Origin: Saxidomus purpurata
Taxonomy: Eukaryota; Mollusca; Bivalvia; Venerida; Veneridae
Assembly: GCA_022818135.1 (NCBI GenBank)
Contig: JAFMSR010000018.1
Location: forward strand, 37,901,734 to 37,965,733
DNA: 64,000 nucleotides
Direction: 5' to 3'
The notes below the pieces were generated by a model. The model searched no databases, had not been told where the DNA came from, and saw nothing but the letters and a program-made list of their open reading frames with translations. Shown here piece after piece: positions 10,375-22,675 of this stretch (its first letter is position 1; every line of letters starts with the position of its first letter). A program made the translations under genes and the position numbers.

Positions 10375-12045
10375 CTAATTGGTTGCCTGATTGGCTGAAC
10401 CAAAACTTGGTTTGAAATAATAATTGACCAATCAAAAGCTAAAGAATAAAGAATAGAAGTCAGAGGTTACAGGCTTTAAGGACCCCGAATGACAATTTAC
10501 TATACAGATCTTGTAGAACCATCTGCTTTGAATGTTGAATAGTAAATATGGTAGTATATACTGTACCATTTATAATATATACATTGCTATGGCATGTTCC
10601 AATATCAAAATATAATATTGTGGGGAAGAGATGTAAACAATACGAAGTTTTCATTTATTTTCAATTATATAAACATCTGTGCCCTAGAAAACAGACTTTT
10701 TATTGTTAAAGGAAAAATCTTATATGTGTATGATGCCCTTATTGATGAATGTATACCAAACATAGACCTACAACATGGCAACAGATGGCTTCTAATCGGC
10801 AAAATGCCAATCTAAATATTAATTTTCTCAGTTGTATATTAATAACAGTCATACATGGAAACTAAATGTGGAGGACTGTGGGACAGGTGAGTTTTTTTAT
10901 CAATAAATTCAACTATGAAGTTACCTATAGTGAAAGGAAGGTGACTTGGTATGTGCTGAGTTTGGTTGCTTCAGTTTGCGTCTTGCAATCAAATGGGAAA
11001 AAAAGAAGAAAAAGAACCAAGAGACAATACGTCCTGGAAAATTGTAATGGGATAAGTATTTAATTAAATACTTGCAAACTTTCTTTGGACATTATATCAG
11101 TGTTTATCTACTGTGGTTTAAACTTAAATCATTGCCCTTACATATTAGAATTCATGCATACTTTTGGAGATAAATCACCTAGCTTGAAAGCTCTAATTTA
11201 CCAGGTATTCATGAAACTTGTTCAGTACATTGTCATTTTGAAATCTAGATTAAATTTGAAACTTTGTTTCTAAGATTGAAACTAAATCATCAAAATAGAA
11301 CACTGTTCATTTTGATTGTCTTTAGTGTGTAATATTGACAGATCAAGTTTCTTGAGAACTCAAATGTTTGCTACAATACAATTTCCTTAATTTTCCTGAG
11401 GAAATATTTTGGGCATAACATGTTCCGGCAGATAAAATAATTATATTGTTCTGTTTTCCAGTTATACTTTTTACACTTTTGTGACATTTTTCATTAACTT
11501 CCTTGTTAAGATACCCCTGGGAGCCAGCATTGTATGCATCATGGCATGTAACATTTACAGATCTATTATAGGAGTATGTAGGCCCGGGACTGTATGAAGG
11601 AAATAGTCACTTGTAAGAGAAAATACCCTGCAAAATGATATACTGTGAATTAGAAAAACACTGCAAATTCATTGCGGGCCGCAGCAATGGTCCGCTATAT
11701 TTAATACGTGGTGAGTAAAAGATGCATGGAGACTTAAACACTAGATCGAATATATGCGTCTCTCTTCATTGAAAATTGAGGTAATTCTGAGACACAGTCT
11801 ATTTTTTTGGAAAAGCAAGAGTTGTCATTCTTTTCATAGAGGGTGCAATCTATGCTGATAAAAATACAGAAAAGCGCTTTTCACGTTTCAGGTGCAATCT
11901 ACGCTGAGAAAAATGGAAATATGATTGCTTTTTCCACTTATACAGTCTTTGACATTATAGAAACGAAGTGCAGTCGACTGAATATTCTTCGATTGCTTTT
12001 TTAAATATATATGATATTATCTTAGCTCATTTTTTTATCCCTTCC
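10375..12045. other. Non-coding; one short direct repeat
   Basis: No exon or RNA gene can be supported. At about 11845-11985 GGTGCAATCTA-GCTGA-AAAAAT occurs twice as a weak direct repeat of about 48 bp. Short open frames near 10594 and 10866 lack conservation cues or splice signals. Confidence 0.4.
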
Positions 12046-12166
12046 ATCAGTAGTGTGTCTCTGTGGTGTAATTGCTACAGACGTTAGCTCATATACTTTT
12101 GTATAAGTGTACATTTACGAATCCACGAGTTCAAATCCCGACACCCAATTTAAAAAAAAAAAAAAA
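12046..12166 (+). repeat. tRNA-like retroposon with A-tail
   Basis: A box-A-like TGGTGTAATTGC and box B GAGTTCAAATCCC are followed by GACACCCA and a 14-A run. The T-arm pairs poorly, so this is a SINE or tRNA pseudogene rather than a working tRNA. Confidence 0.5.
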
Positions 12167-12600
12167 TTCTGCTGTTTTAATCATCATTTTTAGCCTTTAA
12201 ACCATTTTAGAATATTTTATGGCAAATAATCATAAAAGTCTTCATTCATGTCAAATTAATACGGATAATGGTAATGAAAAATTGAGACATAGCGGTATCA
12301 GGACGGTATATAGGACATTCTTGGACATGCTGTAAATATTATTTGATAACAGTAAATTTTCGATACTTGAGGTCCGTCAGTAGATGTGATGTCGTGTCAA
12401 TTTGCTTGTACAACCAGAATTGGTTTCCTGGAGTTCGTTTGGCGACATGCCTCAACATCAACCATCATCACCAATTTCCAAAATATTTACATGGCATTAT
12501 TGTTTGTTGGCCCTGTATCACAGTTTTTCTTGTCTGTTACTGTATTTGAGATTGGTGAGATCACATTTAAACATTAACCTTGCGAAGTGCTTGTATGCTT

Positions 12601-12797
12601 AAGGGGAGTGATGATGTAGAGGTAAAGGTGTCTGCTGCTCATCCCAGAGGTTGTGGGTTCAAGCCCCACTGGGGTCATGACAGTACCTCCTCATCTGACA
12701 CCAGTAATGGTTTTTCTAGGAAGCGGACTTGAGAGTGTCTCGATAAGCTTCAAGCTTTCTTCACAATTGAGCTAAAATAGATTAGTACAAACTAAAC
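12601..12797 (+). repeat. tRNA-derived SINE (family 1)
   Basis: Same body as the copy at 5620: AGAGGTAAAGGTGTCTG, box B GGGTTCAAGCCCC, CACTGGGGTCATGA, then AGGAAGCGGACTTGAGAGTG and the tail AGTACAAACTAAAC. Full length. Confidence 0.85.
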
Positions 12798-13149
12798 TTC
12801 TTGTAGTCAATATTAGCCTACTTGGTTTGAAATGTCTTTGTATATCAATCACGCCTTTCAGAACAATTTTCACAGTAAAGTGACTTTAAGCTGAAACATG
12901 ATATCCTGTTACAGAACAGTTCTGACACATTGCTGAGTAATATGTCTGCTGGTGATGCAGTAAAAAAGATATAATCAAATTGCAGCTGTCTTGCTATAGA
13001 ACAAACCAATTAATTGTTGCAAACCTCACTTGCTACTGTGAAGAAATTGCAGGGACCAATATTTCTTACTGTATAACTAAGGACCTTTTATGATGTAACT
13101 GTCACTTCAAGCAGCATCTGTACTGTGAGATAATAATGAAATAAATCAC

Positions 13150-14990
13150 TCTTGCTTTCTCATTGCAGACTTTTTCCATTTGTCTTCATTGTTTAATTGT
13201 GAATGGAAGCTCACAGCAATCATACTTTGTAATGTCTGTTACAGACCTTGCCACTGTGGAGAATTGAAGAGAGCAATTATTCTTACTGTGTCAAAACAGC
13301 AACTCTGCTGTAAAGACATGGATTGTTCAGACTAAACATTCTTGCTGTTTTGTTTCAGACCATAGCTTTCTGTAATTATTAACTAAACTCTTAGAACAAT
13401 CATTCTTGCTGTCTTGTTACAGACCATAGCTTTCTGTAATTGTAAACTGAAATCTTATAACAATCATTCTAAAAGACTTGCTGTATTGTTACAGGCAATT
13501 TCTATTTGAAGTTGTCCACAAAAAAAAATAGCTTTCTGTTATTGTTAACTGAAATCTTAGAACAGTCATTCTTGCTATTTTGTTACAGACCATTTCTATT
13601 TGAAGTCATTCAACAGTTTCTGCAATTGTTTACTGAAATCTTATAACAGTTATTCATGCTGTCTTGTTACAGACCATTTCTATTTGAAGTTGTCCAATAG
13701 CTTTCTGTTATGTTAACTGAATTCTCAGAACAATCATTCTTGCTGTCTTGTTACAGACCATAGCTTTCTGTTATTGTAAACTGAAATCTTATAACAATCA
13801 TTCTTGCTGTATTGTTACAGAACATTTCTATTTGAAGTTGTCCAATAGCTTTCTGTTATTGTTAACTGAAATCTTAGAACAACCATTCTTGCTGTCTTGT
13901 TACAGACCATAGCTTTCTGTAATTTTTAACTAAAATCTCAGAACAGTCATTCTTGCTGTATTGTTACAGACCATTTCTATTTGAAGCTGTCCAATAGCTT
14001 TCTTATTGTTAACTAAAATCTCAGAACATCATTCTTGCTCAGTATTGTTACAGACCATTTCTATTTGAAGCTGTCCACATAGCTTTCTGTAATTGTTAAC
14101 TGAAATCTCAGAACAATCAATCTTGCTGTCTTGTTACAGACCATAGCTTTCTGTAATTGTTAACTGAAATCTCAGAACAATCAATCTTGCTGTCTTGTTA
14201 CAGACCATAGCTTTCTTTTATTGTTAACTGAAATCTTAGAACAATCATTCTTGCTGTCTTGTTACAGACCATAGCTTTCTGTAATTGTTAACTGAAATCT
14301 TAGAACAATCAATTTTGCTGTTTTGTTGTAACAGACTATAGCTTTCTGTAATTGTTAACTGAAATCTTAGAACAGTCATTCTTGCTGCCTTGTTACAGAC
14401 CATTTCTATTTGAATTTGTCCAACAGCTTTCTGTAATTGTTAACTGAAATCTTAGAACAATCAGTTTAGCTATTTTGTTATGTTAAGTTAAGTTATGCTG
14501 AGAAAAAACATTTTTGATGTCTGTTATTGTGAAGTTAAGCTGATATGTGCATTCTTACTGTATTGTTTCAGATCATTTCCATTTGATGCAGTTATATCAA
14601 TACAGCTTTTTACTGTGAAGTAAGTCTGATCTTTTCTCTCTTATAGACCATTTCCATTAGATGTTAAAAGTCGAAACATCTTTGTGAAGTTACAAAATGC
14701 TGAGAACAATCACTCTAGCTGTTGTAGTGACAGACCCTTTCCCTTTGAAGGTGTCCAACAGCTTTCTAAATGTAAAGTTATATTTGGATCAATCATTTTT
14801 ACTTTCTTGTTTCAGACAATTTGTTGTCAAAACTGAGCTTTTAACTGCAAATTAAAGCAGTCTACAGTTGTTCTTACTGTTTGCTACAGACTTTTCCCAT
14901 TTGAACTTGTCAGAAGGCTGTCTGTTACTGTGAATAAAAGCTCAAAATATTCATTTTTACTCTCTCTTTTTGCAGACCATTTCCATTTAT
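13150..14990 (+). repeat. Minisatellite with splice-acceptor-like units
   Basis: There are about twenty diverged units of roughly 64 or 85 bp. Each contains CTTGTTACAGACCAT, AGCTTTCTGTAATTGTTAACTG and AAATCTTAGAACAATCATTC. The longer units add TTTCTATTTGAAGTTGTCCAA. The best-preserved stretch is 13320-14460, and outlying units decay toward 14990. It has no coding potential. Nearly every unit contains a pyrimidine-rich run ending in ACAG. Confidence 0.85.
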
Positions 14991-17260
14991 TGTACTTGTC
15001 AATCGACATGGGCATTATATACTCTTATATCCTGTTTTTCAGCATAACTGAATAAACTGCCGTTTTACCTACTTCTTGGACCAATCAAATGTTATGAATG
15101 GAAGTGAATTTGATCACATGATCACTTCACAAATTTCTCACGCCACCTAGATGTAAATCCAAGATGGCAGCATATGGGGTCATGTGAAACATTGAAATAT
15201 TTACAGTTTTCTTTTGCTAATATTTTGTTATTAAATATAATGTTTTTATGAGAATGACTGCAAGCAATACCAGTTTCACAACAGATTCATTTCTGTTCCC
15301 CCAAACAACACAATAGGGTCTGATACATGTGACTGCTCATGCTGCCTATATCTAAACATAGACTGCCATTCACACTGTTTGCTTGTTTTATGAATTAAAT
15401 GCGACTGGCTGCAGGTGCTGATTAGAATATCCAACTCTCCGGTTGCTTTAATAATTTGGCTTTAAACCATTTGTCTTTTTTAAAGATATTTCTTGTTTCA
15501 CTTGACAACAACTTTGCAGGACAAGGGTTACTTTGCAGTTAACACCAGAGACTGAACATTTTCATCCTGCATCATTTATATTTTAGGAAAGTAGCAATGT
15601 GTGGTGAGACAATTAGACCGCTGGGTAATTTATTATTTGTCAGCACCACAAGAATTAACCTGACCAGAACACTAATTATGACCAAACAAGCTTGATATCA
15701 TAAATCATCTCTGTGAACAGGCATTTCCTCCTCTTAGCAAGACATTTACAACCTATTGATTATGACTCCCCGGCCTATTACTGTCTCTTCATAGACCTTG
15801 TTGCTCCAATATAATTATGAAAGTCTGCATGCAAACTCCTTTTCATTCAGATTAAACGAGTCTGGGGAGAGAAATCGAAATCTCAGGAAATGACCAAAAA
15901 CAGAGACGTATCATCGCCATGTGTGGCTTTTTATCAGGTAGCAGCCTAAAAATTTATATTTTTTTAACATCTCACAAACCTAACTGAAATTTTTTTACCC
16001 ATGTGAATGTCACTTTGATGGAGTGAAATGATCACTTGATTATGCAAGAGAATGTAACTGTTAAGTTGTTACAATGAGCAATAAAATAAGGAAAGTGATC
16101 CCTTAACACCATAAAACAATGCACTCCCCAACATCCTGTGACCTACAAACAGAGAAGTCAACCTTCAGGATATTACATGAAACAAAGAGAGTGTGCCCCC
16201 CCCCCCCCTCCCCGCACCCCCATCCCGCATATTTATTTTTAACATTTCTACATTGTTGTGTAAAAAGCTCACCTGTCATTGACCACCACTGAATAAGCTC
16301 AATTAGACTAGGTTAGCTACCATTGTATATGCAATTAGTTGTTGAGCCTTTTCACAAGCTAACATGCCTCATTAATTGGACAAATTTTCATCAGATCTTG
16401 TCAAAAAGTGTTCAAAAGTTAACAAAATATTTGTCTAAGTAACATAAGTAACAAAAATCAAGTAGGTTACAAGTTCAAAGAGTATAATGGAACAGTTGAT
16501 TAGGCTAGGCACCTTCTATGTGCTTCTTGAAACTCAGAAACTGAAGTTACTTATTGTTTGATCAATTTTGTAGGCTTAGCTTTATTAGTTATCCAGTGAA
16601 ATTGCTGTATTTCTGTACTTCCCTCTCAGTTTCAAAGAAAGCCAATATACCTGTTTTATGGAAGTTCACTATTTCAGATAGAACTCATACTCATAAGGAA
16701 TTTGCATTGGATGACAAAAAATGATTCCTACTAAGTATAATTAATGTTACAGTGTTCATTCTTTTTTCTTCTATCAAAAAATGATAGGTCTCCTATCCTG
16801 CTCCTGTCTATCTTTCTATTTTCCTTAGATGGATAAGGGCTAACATAAACTATATACTTATTAGCTGTGTAGGTGTTACAAGTAGGTCACTTGGAAAACT
16901 TTGTGAATGCTCAGATTTCAGACCACAGTGGCTTCAATGTATTGAATAACAGACTCATTAGTAAGCAATTTCTGCACGACTGCTACTATAGCCCCGTAAG
17001 CAGTCTACCTGCTTCATAATGAAGCTGTAATATATAGAAATGTTGCCAGGTAACAGATTGAAATCACTTGGTAATGCATTTTCATCCAAATACAGAAACA
17101 AGTGCTTTATAGAGATTGTTTACTTCTTTTGCTGGCAATCATGTTTAAACTCTTTTCACTTTTACTTGGCTATCCTAATCTAGTTAGAACCTGCATTTAA
17201 ATAACTTTCTAAAAACTTTTTTATTACCTCATCTGGCACATTGTCCTTTCTCATTTTCCT
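14991..17260. other. Non-coding; poly-C tract at 16194-16227
   Basis: No gene is supported. A C-run broken by T and A lies at 16194-16227. Around 16690-16830 a diverged relative of the repeat at 21845-21990 is suggested by shared CATTGGATGACAA and TCCTGTC phrases. Confidence 0.4.
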
Positions 17261-18275
17261 CCAAACGACATCTCTTCTGAAACCACTTGGCCAATGTTGA
17301 TGAAACCCTTGCATGAAGCCCTATCATAGTTGTTCAAATAATTCCATTCCATGCAGAACTTTGGTTGCCATGGCAACTTAAAGGAAAAACTTTAAAAATC
17401 TTTTTCTAGTGAACAGAAAGGCCAAGAGCTTAGATATTAGGCATGTGGCATTGCCTAGTGGACCTCTACCAAGATTGTTCAAATTCTGACCCCCATGTCA
17501 AAATTGACCCAGCCCATGGGGTCACTTGCTGTTACCTAGGCTACAAGGAAAATTTAAAGATTCTTCTCTGAATCTACAAGGCCTAGAGCTTAGATATTTA
17601 GCATGTAGCATTGTCTGTTGGCCTTCTACCAATATTGTTTAATTTATCACCCATAGAGATCATGTTAATACTAAAATTGATCTTTTAACATAGAAAACCA
17701 ATTTGACTGAAAATAGCTTTGTAGATGGTGAATTGAGTTTGCCACAAGCTATTTTTAGAACAGTAGCTAAGTGAGAATAATGCAAATTCTGACATTTGTA
17801 AAGTGTTGGAGTAGTCTCCCTTTGCAACCTAGAGTACTAGTTTTCTCCTTTGACATGCACCATTGTCTTTACATAGGCTCATATAAGAATTTGTTTCTTC
17901 TTTGATACCACAAGAAATCTTTTTTGAAACCAATGATGATGATAGCCAATAGCACAAATATTTAATATGTAGAATTGCCTTGTGGACCTCTGCGATGGAT
18001 GTTCAAATCATTACCCAGGATAAACATTTACCCAGCCCAGGAGGTCGCTTGATTTTGCATAGGGTTAAGTAGGGAGAACTTAAAAATGTTCTTGTCTAAA
18101 ACCACAAGGCCCATTAGATATTTAAAATGTAGTGTTTGGTAAAGGACATCTATGAATATTGTTCAAATGATGATCACCAGGTCAAAATTGACCTTTCCTG
18201 TGATGTGATTGTTAATGGTTACAATAAGCCGGTTGAGCAATATAGGGCCATCTTGGTGGCCCTCTTATTTGCTGT
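17261..18275 (+). mobile_element. AGCTCACC-class hairpin element, 5' truncated
   Basis: Modules of about 166 bp are recognisable by ACCACAAGGCC, AGAGCTTAGATATT and GACCTCTACCAAGATTGTTC, matching the better-preserved element at 40173-41317. The 3' end is intact in outline: GAGCAATATAGGGCCATCTTGG-like hairpin, then CCCTCTTATTT at 18262-18272. The 5' hairpin is missing. More diverged than the 40-kb copy, so older. Confidence 0.6.
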
Positions 18276-19055
18276 TACTTTGTTGTTGAGAAGATCAAGT
18301 TCTGATCATCCAAATTCACGTATTTTAATCGACAAAAACTGAAATTTTTGAAAAATGGTAATGAAGAAGTAAAATCGATCATTCATCCCGATGTAACAGT
18401 CAGTTTCTATCTGCCTCACAGTGTAGTATCCCAATGAGAATTAGCTCATTCCTCACAAATTTCGCAGAATAAATATTTCATTTATGGAATTTTAAATATA
18501 TATGGAGCCTAAAATAATGAAAAATTAAAATAATGGTTTTAGAATTATTGCCAAGAGAATTGTAGGCATTTGAAAAACAGACCAGGGTGTTGGTAGAAAT
18601 TCATAAATAATAGGAATCATTATTCCCGTTTGAATTGAATTGAATTTATTGTTAGTATATACTAGTAATATCACAGGGGTTTGACACATGTTCTCTTATT
18701 AGATTAGATTATGCGTAACTTTGACAAGGATCTGACTTGCAACAAACCTGCACTGTATATATATCATGGGTATGTGTCGAACCTCTGTGAGTAATATTAG
18801 TATTATGTAATACTTGATTTCAGCCTATTCGAATACAGTAGTATATTTTGTAAGATATGATTCACTGTGAAGAAACAGTGACTTGACTTTTACTCTGTTG
18901 CCAGCAAGTCATTCTGCCTTTGTGACTAGTGCAGATCATGATCAGTCACACATCCATACAGTCTGATCTCTACCTACACTGCTCATTTCCCATTGAGCAT
19001 TCCTTCGAACAATTACTAAGTACAGTATAAATTGATAGATTGACCTGTGCATTTT
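18276..19055. other. Non-coding with retroposon scraps
   Basis: TTGAATTGAATTGAA at 18632-18649 is probably the reversed 3' tail of a LINE like that at 31895-31978. At 18900-19000 the phrase CTGCCTTTGTGACTAGTGC followed by AGATCATGATCAGTC belongs to a repeat also seen at 5825-5900 and, reversed, at 39740-39790. Confidence 0.4.
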
Positions 19056-19330
19056 AGAGATGTAATAGCAGAATAACGCTAAGGTTTTAGAAATGTAATG
19101 ACAGGATAAGGAATAAGGTTTAAGAAATGTAATGAAAGGATAAGGGATAAGGTAGAAAATGTAATGGTATATTAAGGGTTAAGGTTTTAGAAATGTAATG
19201 ACATATTAGGGGTTAAGGTTTCAGCAATGTAATGACATAGTCAGGGTTAAGGTCTTAGCAATGTATTGACAGGATAAGGGATAAAGTTTTAGAAATGTTA
19301 AATGGCAGAATAAGGGTTCAGGCTGAGGTT
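19056..19330 (+). repeat. Short minisatellite, about 40-bp units
   Basis: Six to seven units of the form TTAGAAATGTAATGACAGGA followed by TAAGGGTTAAGGTT, with unit length varying around 37-44 bp. It ends some 580 bp upstream of the first candidate exon. Confidence 0.8.
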
Positions 19331-19907
19331 TCTTAATGAATTTCCGTAACTTTATCTGGTATAGGCTGACAGTTGATTGACGTATCAAATTCCGCTCAGC
19401 TTAGCTGGGGTTGAGCTTTTGTGATTAGTTAAAATCCCTTGCTGCTTGTGAAACTTAAACAGGACATCTTCTCCATGACTTTTTGTCAGATTTGATTTAT
19501 GTTCTTACACAGAACAAGGTCATCAAAATAAATAAAGGAAACCCTGAAAACCAGTCGGAAACTTAGGAGGGATTGTTATGCTGATGGTCATATTTCACAT
19601 GATATAGGGAACATGTTGTTTGAACGCAAGTGATATAATGTATACATGTATAAGTATTATATCAGGCCATAAATTTGTACCTGCATGGTCAGGGTAACAC
19701 AGTGGTTACATGTCTGAGTTATGAAAATTGATTCTGTACATTTGATTCCAGCAATGGATCAAACTTTATGTAGTGCAACCTCCCACTGACCTCGACATGT
19801 TTTTTCTCTTGGAACAACTGAAATGATAAAAAGACGTCTTTATTTAGAAAATTAGTAAGTCCAAATGAGCAAGTGAACCTTCCTTACACTTTAAATATTT
19901 TTTTCAG
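19331..19907. other. Sequence upstream of the first candidate exon
   Basis: No promoter motif stands out. The stretch ends in a pyrimidine tract and AG (TTTAAATATTTTTTTCAG), a plausible 3' splice site for the exon at 19908. A weak tRNA-like remnant lies near 19690-19790. Confidence 0.4.
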
Positions 19908-20371
19908 GTGTTATGGAAGTTCGACGGCAGAATTCTCGGAGTTCCATTGATGTGAGATCATCAGACTTTGACATACCACCTGCAGCAGAATATAGCCCTC
20001 CTCCAGCATCTTCGAGCAAAAGACGAAAGTTCTTCAGCAGTTTTCGGAAAAAATTTCGTGCTGGAAAGTATAAAGACAAAAATTCAAATATAGAAACATT
20101 AAGTGCCAGTCAGCCAAATATCTACCGCTCTGTCTACCGGTCTGCAACTCTTTCAACTGATGATGAAAGTTTGCTGTCAAATGAAAATTCAGACTTTAAT
20201 AAAAGATCTCTGGACAAAAGTTTAAGTGACCAAGATATGTCTCCTTTAAGGTCAAGGTCACATTCTGAAAGGTCAAGGTCAGAGCAGACAGCTAAAATGT
20301 TACGGTCAAATGAGGATCAGGAAGAAGTGGATAGTGGGATCGCAGTAATTGAGACCTCTGCCATTACTCAG
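19908..20371 (+). CDS. Candidate first coding exon; basic Ser/Arg-rich N-terminus, gene not identified
   Basis: This is the longest open stretch in the window not made of repeats. The ATG at 19913 has purine at -3 and G at +4. A 3' splice site (TTTTTTTCAG) ends at 19907, and an in-frame TAA at 19892 lies just upstream, so the five bases before the ATG may be 5' UTR from a spliced leader exon. The frame runs 153 codons to a textbook donor CAG/GTAAGA at 20371/20372, phase 0. The peptide has a proline patch (22-31), a strongly basic patch KRRKFFSSFRKKFRAGKYK (36-54), the motif SASQPNIYRS (64-73), an acidic/serine segment (80-110) and an SRSHSERSRSE stretch (114-124). It is disordered in appearance, without signal peptide or membrane segment. 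The basic patch plus a SQPN-type motif is reminiscent of N-termini of MCTP-type C2 membrane proteins, but that is a weak guess. The rest of the gene is not in view between here and 60 kb. Confidence 0.7.
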
Positions 20372-20454
20372 GTAAGACAAGTTAATTTAGTGTGACTGTT
20401 GTTTTTATGCGTCTCTTGTTAATCAAGTCCTGGTTTCACAGGAGGGCAATTAGT

Positions 20455-21237
20455 CCGTCTGTCTGTTCTCCGAGTCCAGCAGAGTTTATGCTATGGTGGT
20501 TTGTCCGTCGTCCGTCGCTTAGCTTTACTTTGATAATACTCTACAGGTCACTTGCTAAGAAGGTTGCCTGCAAACTGTAGATGATCCCTATTTTGGGGGT
20601 GGGTCAAAGGTTGAGGTCACAGTGACTCGAACTTTGAAAATTGTTTCAGCTCAATATCCTGAGATCACTATAACCTGGGTGACAGTCTTCAAACTTCATA
20701 GGATGATCTGAGTAGATGATCTCTATTGCTTTTGGAATCAGTGGGTCAAAGGTCAAGGTCACAGTGACCTCCATTAGCCTTTCCTTGATAATATTCTACA
20801 GGTTACAATTTTCATTTGACTTTCATGAAACTTGCTCAAAAGGTTGCATGTAACTTGCAGATGATCCATATTTTTTTAGGGTTAGTGGGTTAAAGGTCAA
20901 GGTCGCAGTGACCTGAACTTTGAAAATCGTTTCCACTCAATATTTTGAGATCTATATCACCCACAGTCTTCAAACTTGGATGATTGGTCTTAATGATAAG
21001 ATGATTCCTACTGTTTTTGGGGTCAGTGGGTCAAAGGTCAAGGTAACAGTAACCGCTGTTAGCTTTTCATTGGTCATAATTTTCATTTGACTTGCATGAG
21101 TTGCTTACAAGTGCAGATGATCCCTTTGTGTTGTTTGGGTCAGGGGGTCGACAGGTCAAATTGACTATTTTTCACCTTGTATTATAGCCAATGGTAGTCA
21201 GGTGAGTGATATAGAGCCGTCTTGGTGCTCTTTTTTC
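20455..21237 (+). mobile_element. Modular hairpin-element copy rich in AGGTCA sites, just inside the intron
   Basis: It begins near GTCCGTCGTCCGTCG and consists of three diverged modules (TTGAAAATTGTTTC, CAAACTTCATAGGATGA, GGGTCAAAGGTCAAGGTCA). It ends with GTGAGTGATATAGAGCCGTC and TTGGTGCTCTTTTTT, the 3' signature of the AGCTCACC class. The 5' hairpin is degraded. It contains the perfect palindrome AGGTCACAGTGACCT at 20756-20770 and a one-mismatch version at 20900-20914. It starts about 80 bp after the exon's donor site. Confidence 0.6.
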
Positions 21238-22405
21238 AATTGGACAAAATTGTGGTTGATTAGTAATAACCTTTTATTATATGAAGCTTTTTCAAAACAT
21301 ACCAGTCTGAGAGTTTTACGTTTCAGATTGGTTGCTGCGGCAACTTAATACCTCCTAGTTCATTTTGACTATTTTTTGCTAACAAAGTACGCAAGTAGGA
21401 GACTTTGTATTGCTTTACAATACAAATGTACTAGAGCATGTTGTTAATTAATACAGATATGTATCGGAACTTTTTATTCATTCTGCATATAGCTTTAGTT
21501 CAAAGACATTACTGTGTCTGCCAAATATGGGCATTCAATATGTTATACAAAGGGAGACAATAAATTATTTTTATGGAAAGTAATACCCATGAGACATTGC
21601 TTTATATATATTTTAATGGCATTTTCTATCATCTAAAGATTGCACAATAGTTAATTGATTCTAAGCTCAAGTTGATTAATATATGAGCTGTCTGACGCTT
21701 AGATTGTGTTATTGGCAGATGCTATCTCTGAGGCTTGTGGGGCAGTTTTTAGTGGTACATAATTCTGCACTTTCCTGCCATAGTGTCAATTAATTTATGG
21801 AGTTTGCAGCAGGTTAGAGTAAATTAAAAATATAATGATTTCAGTTATAAAATTTCATTGGATGACAATATATAAAAATAAAGCTTCCCACTGAGTATGT
21901 TAGTGTTTATCCATACTTATTCTGCCTCCTGTCATTGCTATCTGGTCCATTTTTCTGTTTTCCATATAACAGTATGGATAAACACTTCTTGCATATCGGA
22001 TCGACATTTCCGGTGATTTTGCCCATGCCGGCAAAACCGGTCTGGCACCCCTCCTATGCCAGACGACTCCGGAATACATATGACGAAACGCTTATAAACA
22101 AGTGACGCCAATCCCAAACACAATGTCGGAAAATCGTTTGTTTTTCATGATAATTCATCATTTTGATAAGTCTGCATTTAGAAATCTACTTTAAAGTGCA
22201 GGACGGTATGAAGAAAATGTTTCATCAGAGGCCTTGGCCAGATGGAAAATCCTCGGGAATGTTTACGGAACCGCAGAGCCCGTTCCCGCCAACGTACCCG
22301 GTGACGGATCAAACCGCAAATACTTATATAACTGGGAGCTGTTTAAAGTTAAATTACCCTTTAAAATGGTCACATGGTCTATAGTTTACATGCAAGATGT
22401 TTAAA
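21238..22405. other. Non-coding, with a 16-bp perfect inverted repeat
   Basis: AGTGTTTATCCATACT (21902-21917) and its exact reverse complement (21971-21986) enclose 53 bp. The surroundings (21845-22140) look like a dispersed repeat with a GC-richer right half (CCGGTCTGGCACCCC). No exon is supported; open frames at 21938 and 22163 lie within it. Confidence 0.4.
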
Positions 22406-22409
22406 GATT

Positions 22410-22675
22410 CATAGCATTCAGGCACATCCTGTCTTGCTTGGGTTTCTTCTGTATGACATTCAGCCACATCCTATCTTGCTTGGGTTACCTTGCTTTGGTC
22501 TCTTTGTATAGCATTCAGTCTTTTCCTGCCTTGCTTGGATACCTTGCTTTGGTCTCTTTTAATGGCATTTAGCCTGTTCCTGCCTTGCTTGGATACCTTG
22601 CTTTGGTCTCTTATAATGGCATTTAGCCTTTTCCTGCCTTGCTTAGGTTACCTTGCTTGAGCCTTTTCTTTATAA
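22410..22675 (+). repeat. Minisatellite, 54-bp units
   Basis: Five units with CCTGCCTTGCTTGGATACC, TTGCTTTGGTCTCTT and ATGGCATTTAGCC. The three central units are spaced exactly 54 bp apart (CCTGCC at 22525, 22579 and 22633); the first two are more diverged. Confidence 0.85.
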
